The notes under the pieces were generated by a model. The model saw nothing but the letters and a program-made list of their open reading frames with translations. It did not search any database and was not told where the DNA came from. 9,250 bases of DNA from an uncultured Alistipes sp. (GTDB lineage Bacteria; Bacteroidota; Bacteroidia; Bacteroidales; Rikenellaceae). The translations under genes and the position numbers were made by a program. The DNA lies in the NCBI GenBank assembly GCA_947174295.1, contig CAMWIG010000073.1:1-9250 (forward strand), in the 5' to 3' direction. Below, in pieces: positions 5,957 through 9,250 of the stretch (position 1 is the stretch's first letter; each line of letters opens with the position of its first letter).

Positions 5957-8410
5957 ATGAAACGGATTTTAGCACTGGCGCTCGCGCTGTGCTCCCTGAT
6001 GATCGGTTGTTCCAACGACCTGGACGGCCTTCGGGCCGACGTCGAGTCGCTGAACAAACAGCTGGCCGCCTTGGAGACCGATGTCGCAGCGCTCAATGAA
6101 CAAATCATCGGCGTATACGCGCTGATGAACGAATCGACGATCATCGTCGGCTGCACCGCTACATCCACGGGCTGGCGGTTGGAGCTGAGCGACGGTCAAA
6201 CCATCGTCGTCTACGACGGTGCCAGAATCGAACACGCACAGCCGATTTACGGCATCGACGCCGAGGGCTGCTGGATTGTCAGCCTCGACGGCGGCAGCAC
6301 CTTCACCCAGGTGCTCGACGCTTCGGGCGCTCCGGCAAGCGCACGCCCCGAGGAGAGCGACGACGGCGAAACGGGCGCTGCCGGAATCACGCCCCGGGTG
6401 AAAATCGACGCGGCCGGATACTGGATGGTCAGCCTCGACGGCGGTGCGAGCTACGAATACCTGACCGACGGCGACGGCCGCTACGTAAGCGCCGTGAGCG
6501 GCTCGTCGTACAGCGGATTCTTCTCCGAAATCACGTATGACGAGCAGACGGGACTTCTCACGCTCGAAACGCTCACCGGCCAGACCGTCGAGATTCCGGT
6601 GGTTGCCGACTTCGCACTCACCATCGCACACGAACGCGAAACCGAACCGTTCATGATAAACGAACGGCGCGTCTTCCCGGTCGAACAAACAGGCGTCGTC
6701 GAGGCGATGATTCAGGTTCCCTCGGGATGGTCGGCACAGCTCGAAGAGACGTCGCTCGCCGTGACGGCGCCTTCGGGCGACAGCAACGGAGAGATTCGGA
6801 TAGCCATTCTGTCGGATAAGAAATACATGCGCATCGTCTCCATGCGCGTATCATGCTCGCAGGGCACACCGGCATGGCAGGCATTCATCACCGGCAGCGA
6901 CGAAAACGTGCTGCTCGACTTCTCCTACGCCGGTTACATGCACGGCGAAACGGCACCCCCCGACGTGTCGACGCTCGGATACGACGTATTCAACGTGTGC
7001 GACTACGGAGCCGTGCCCAACGACGGACTCTCGGACCGCAAGGCATTCATCGCCGCAGTCGAGGCCGCGAAAACCAAGTCGGGAGCCATCATATACTTCC
7101 CCGAGGGCGAGTTCGAGCTGCATGCCGCGACCGACGACGAGAAGAATTACAGCGAGGATATCATCATCACACGCGGCAATTTCGTGCTCAAAGGCGCCGG
7201 CCGCGACAAGACGACGATTCTGATGTCGGCACCCAACATCCCGGCCGACCCGACGCTCATGTGGAGCTCGAACGTGCTCATCAACCTCAAACACAACAGC
7301 GGTCTTACCGACCTTACGACCGTTACCGGCGACTCCGCCAAGGGAACGTTCTCCGTCGAAGTGGCATCGGCCGCAGCACTGAAAGCCGGCGACTGGGTAT
7401 GCCTCACGCTCGTAAACAACGACCCGGAGCTCATACTCCAAGAGCTCGGCTCGCAGCAGCGCTACGACAACGTCAACAAGTCGGGCTATCAAATCGTCAC
7501 GGAGGGTATCACCATCTACGACTACCACCAGATAGCATCGATCAGCGGCACCAGAGTCACGTTCGCAGAACCGCTCATGCACGCCGTGGAGAGCAAATGG
7601 GGATGGAAGATTCAGAAATACAACCACTACGAGAACGTAGGCGTGGAGGATATCACCTTCAAGGGCAATGCCAAGGCCGATTTCACGCACCACGGCTCGT
7701 GGGACGACGACGGCGGGTACAAACCCGTAAACCTGATGCGTATGACCAATTCGTGGATACGCCGCGTGCGCTTCACCGACGTGAGCGAGTGCTCGTCGAT
7801 AGTCAACTGCGCAAACGTCTCGGTCTACGACATCGAGATAACGGGCAACCGCGGCCACGCAGCAATCCGCTCGCAAGGCTCCTCCCGCGTATTCATCGGC
7901 AAGGTTGCCGACATGACCTCGGGACCGCTGACCTCCAATCCCTCGACGATATTGGAAGGCGTCGGACAGTACCATGCCGTCGGAGTGTCGAAGCCTTCGA
8001 TGGGCGCAGTACTGTGGCGCAACAGCTGGGGACGCGACAGCAACTTCGAATCGCACGCCACACAGCCGCGCGCAACGCTCTTCGACTGCTGCCGGGGCGC
8101 ATTCCTCACCTCGCGTCAGGGAGGCGACCAGAACCAGATGCCGAACCACCTCGACGATCTCACCATATGGAACTTCAACGAGACCGTACCCGAACCGGGC
8201 AACTACATCAGCTGGTGGAACTTCTCGTCGCGCTACTGGAAATTCATGCCGCCGACGATCGTCGGATATGCCGGACAGGTGCAATTCGACCCCGAAAGCG
8301 TGAAACTCGACGAGGGCCACGGCCAGAACGTCTACCCCGAATCGCTCTATGAGGCGCAGTTGCAGCAGCGTCTCGGCTCAGTACCCGCATGGTTGCTGGA
8401 ACTCAAATAA
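5957..8410 (+). CDS. Surface lipoprotein with coiled coil and right-handed beta-helix; candidate PL29-like glycosaminoglycan lyase
   Basis: The 817-residue protein starts with a type II signal peptide (lipobox LMIGC, C18) followed by SNDLD, an acidic tail like the Bacteroidota surface-export signal. Residues 21 to about 58 form a heptad coiled coil of the DUF4988 kind. Two repeats (about 96-127 and 146-177) share D-A-x-G-x-W-x-V-S-L-D-G-G, separated by a short Gly-X-Y stretch. A beta-rich Ig-like part follows (about 215-312). From 341 (GYDVFNVCDYGAVPNDG) a pectate-lyase-3-like right-handed beta-helix begins, with rungs most evident at 560-650. The C-terminus (about 730-817) resembles DUF4955. 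Neighbouring GH88, PL8 and sulfatase genes, the surface location and the beta-helix make it a candidate counterpart of Bacteroides thetaiotaomicron BT_3328, founder of family PL29. This is inference: I cannot align the two, and a non-catalytic glycan-binding protein is possible. The ATG at 5957 is fixed by the signal peptide. Confidence 0.8.
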   Translation: MKRILALALALCSLMIGCSNDLDGLRADVESLNKQLAALETDVAALNEQIIGVYALMNESTIIVGCTATSTGWRLELSDGQTIVVYDGARIEHAQPIYGIDAEGCWIVSLDGGSTFTQVLDASGAPASARPEESDDGETGAAGITPRVKIDAAGYWMVSLDGGASYEYLTDGDGRYVSAVSGSSYSGFFSEITYDEQTGLLTLETLTGQTVEIPVVADFALTIAHERETEPFMINERRVFPVEQTGVVEAMIQVPSGWSAQLEETSLAVTAPSGDSNGEIRIAILSDKKYMRIVSMRVSCSQGTPAWQAFITGSDENVLLDFSYAGYMHGETAPPDVSTLGYDVFNVCDYGAVPNDGLSDRKAFIAAVEAAKTKSGAIIYFPEGEFELHAATDDEKNYSEDIIITRGNFVLKGAGRDKTTILMSAPNIPADPTLMWSSNVLINLKHNSGLTDLTTVTGDSAKGTFSVEVASAAALKAGDWVCLTLVNNDPELILQELGSQQRYDNVNKSGYQIVTEGITIYDYHQIASISGTRVTFAEPLMHAVESKWGWKIQKYNHYENVGVEDITFKGNAKADFTHHGSWDDDGGYKPVNLMRMTNSWIRRVRFTDVSECSSIVNCANVSVYDIEITGNRGHAAIRSQGSSRVFIGKVADMTSGPLTSNPSTILEGVGQYHAVGVSKPSMGAVLWRNSWGRDSNFESHATQPRATLFDCCRGAFLTSRQGGDQNQMPNHLDDLTIWNFNETVPEPGNYISWWNFSSRYWKFMPPTIVGYAGQVQFDPESVKLDEGHGQNVYPESLYEAQLQQRLGSVPAWLLELK
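6242..6487 (+). repeat. Internal GYWxVSLDGG module duplication, 150-bp period
   Basis: Two copies within the beta-helix lipoprotein gene (about 6242-6337 and 6392-6487). The best-conserved DNA is 6271-6293 versus 6421-6443, 23 bases with a single mismatch, exactly 150 bp (50 codons) apart. The encoded units run PxxxIDAxGxWxVSLDGG, then a loop and a DGxG-type turn. The central tryptophans are W106 and W156. Confidence 0.8.
6365..6391 (+). other. Short collagen-like Gly-X-Y spacer
   Basis: Residues 137-145 read as three Gly-X-Y triplets (GET GAA GIT) and join the two GYW repeats. The segment is too short to form a collagen helix on its own, so it probably acts as a flexible spacer. A four-triplet version occurs at the same place in the next gene. 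Confidence 0.6.
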
Positions 8411-8439
8411 TTGTCGAACAAAAAAAGCCTGAACATAAC
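8411..8439 (+). other. 29-bp intergenic gap with A-run
   Basis: Short spacer between the two lipoprotein genes with an A-run at 8420-8426, about 13 bases before the ATG. No hairpin plus T-run and no promoter consensus is visible, consistent with co-transcription. Confidence 0.5.
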
Positions 8440-9250
8440 ATGAAAAAGATCTTAAAATCAATGCTTCTCGCGGCTATCGCCATTGCGGCTGCCGCCTGCC
8501 AGCAATCCGATATCGACGACCTCGAACGCGATATCGACAACCTCCGCTCGCGCCTGATTGCACTCGAAACGCAGGTCGACGTCCTGAACGACAACGTCGA
8601 GGCGCTCCAAAAGCTCCTCAACGGCGCGGCCGTGAACTCCGTAGAGGAGAAGAACGGCGTCTACACGATAACTCTCTCCAACGGCGAGGTGCTGACGCTG
8701 ACCCAAGGCAGCGAAGGCGGATACTATACGCCGACTATCGGCGTCGACGCAGACGGATACTGGATTGTGAGCTTCGACGGGTCGACATACGCCCGCATAA
8801 CCGATGCCGCCGGCAACCCCGTGTACGCCATAGCCAAGCCGGGCGCCACCGGCTCGAAGGGCGAAGACGGCGTTACGCCCCGCTTCAAGGTCGACGCATC
8901 GGGATATTGGCTGGTAAGCTACGACGAAGGCGAGAACTACGTACAGGTGCTCGGCGCCGACGGCAATCCCGTCAATGCGACGAACGGCACGGCGACCGAC
9001 AGATTCTTCGCCGATGTCAAGGTGGAGGGCTCGGTACTGGTCGTGACGCTGCTCGACGGCAAAACGTATGAGATTCCCATCGTTTCGAACTTCAAGTGCG
9101 TAATCGCCGGAGCGGCCGACGGTGTGGTGACCTTCGCTCTGAACGAGGTGCGCAGCTTCGACGTGACGATGGCCGGCGTCGCCGCTGCGTTCGTGCCCGC
9201 TCCCGAGGGATGGGAGGCCGAGCTGGCTGCCGCCGACGATGCCGCCGACG
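8440..9250 (+). CDS. DUF4988-type coiled-coil surface lipoprotein, paralogue of the upstream gene (3' incomplete)
   Basis: The frame is open from ATG 8440 to the window end (270 codons visible, no stop). Residues 1-20 form a type II signal peptide ending AAAAC (C20). QQSDIDD follows the cysteine, an acidic stretch like the surface-export signal. Residues 24 to about 62 are a heptad coiled coil. Two repeats with GYW cores (W108, W157; about 98-128 and 147-178) are separated by four Gly-X-Y triplets (135-146). A LLDGKTYEIPIVSNF segment (about 204-218) parallels TLTGQTVEIPVVADF (206-219) of the preceding protein, and an Ig-like start ending near PEGWEAEL follows. The whole visible part is thus collinear with residues 1 to about 260 of the upstream lipoprotein. 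The catalytic or binding C-terminal part lies outside the window. It could be another beta-helix enzyme, a surface glycan-binding protein or something else, and I assign no function. Confidence 0.85.
   Translation, partial: MKKILKSMLLAAIAIAAAACQQSDIDDLERDIDNLRSRLIALETQVDVLNDNVEALQKLLNGAAVNSVEEKNGVYTITLSNGEVLTLTQGSEGGYYTPTIGVDADGYWIVSFDGSTYARITDAAGNPVYAIAKPGATGSKGEDGVTPRFKVDASGYWLVSYDEGENYVQVLGADGNPVNATNGTATDRFFADVKVEGSVLVVTLLDGKTYEIPIVSNFKCVIAGAADGVVTFALNEVRSFDVTMAGVAAAFVPAPEGWEAELAAADDAAD
8731..8973 (+). repeat. Paired GYWxVSxD modules in the second lipoprotein
   Basis: Two copies (about 8731-8823 and 8878-8973), tryptophans 49 residues apart, each with the pattern V-D-A-x-G-Y-W-x-V-S-x-D followed by a DAAGNPV or GADGNPV turn. 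They are cognate to the pair in the upstream gene. DNA identity is low compared with protein similarity, so the duplication predates the separation of the two genes or has been diversified. Confidence 0.75.
8842..8877 (+). other. Collagen-like Gly-X-Y spacer (four triplets)
   Basis: Residues 135-146 read GAT GSK GED GVT and link the two GYW repeats. It matches the three-triplet spacer at the same position of the upstream gene, plus one unit, which suggests triplet-number variation in a linker. Confidence 0.6.

Noticed and set aside
5949..5960. Four-codon mini-ORF (ATG ATC TTA TGA) whose stop overlaps the start of the lipoprotein gene
   Set aside because: Translational coupling through a tiny leader ORF is conceivable, but such a short AT-rich ORF arises easily by chance and nothing else supports it.
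6853..8352. 499-codon plus-strand frame inside the beta-helix lipoprotein gene, and the 489-codon minus-strand frame opposite it
   Set aside because: Both are arginine-rich or valine/cysteine-rich shadows of a gene with a coherent lipoprotein and beta-helix translation.

Overview
The window is a 5-gene, single-strand segment of a glycosaminoglycan (chondroitin/dermatan sulfate or hyaluronan) degradation locus from a GC-rich member of the Bacteroidales. An Alistipes/Rikenellaceae-like genome fits best. That placement is an inference from the high GC content, the A-rich rather than Shine-Dalgarno start regions, the coiled-coil lipoproteins with acidic residues after the lipid cysteine, and the gene content. 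No taxonomic marker is present.

Layout: bases 1-73 are not genomic. They are an Illumina P5/Nextera (Tn5) adapter left at a contig end. Genomic sequence starts at 74, already inside a GH88 unsaturated glucuronyl hydrolase gene (74-1264, 5' truncated). It is followed after 4 bp by a full-length chondroitin ABC lyase-type PL8 enzyme (1269-4340), then by an S1 sulfatase (4337-5908) whose start overlaps the lyase stop (ATGA). After a 48-bp AT-richer gap comes a large surface-lipoprotein gene with a coiled coil, paired GYWxVSxDGG repeats and a right-handed beta-helix (5957-8410), a candidate PL29-like lyase. After 29 bp a second lipoprotein with the same N-terminal architecture begins (8440) and runs off the window end.

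Working model: the surface lipoprotein(s) bind or cut the polymer outside the cell. The PL8 lyase cleaves chains in the periplasm into unsaturated oligosaccharides and disaccharides, the sulfatase removes sulfate esters, and the GH88 enzyme hydrolyses the unsaturated uronate from the resulting disaccharides. The gene set resembles the chondroitin sulfate utilisation locus of Bacteroides thetaiotaomicron (PL8, GH88, S1 sulfatase, PL29), but here these genes sit next to each other. No SusC/SusD transporter, regulator, RNA gene, mobile element, CRISPR array, promoter consensus or terminator hairpin was seen. The whole window is coding apart from the adapter and three short gaps.

I found no convincing wholly new system. 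The points most worth a second look are the candidate PL29-like beta-helix lipoprotein, the tandem paralogous lipoproteins with duplicated modules and short collagen-like spacers, the Ser-type sulfatase active site, and the adapter contamination that creates a chimeric first protein.
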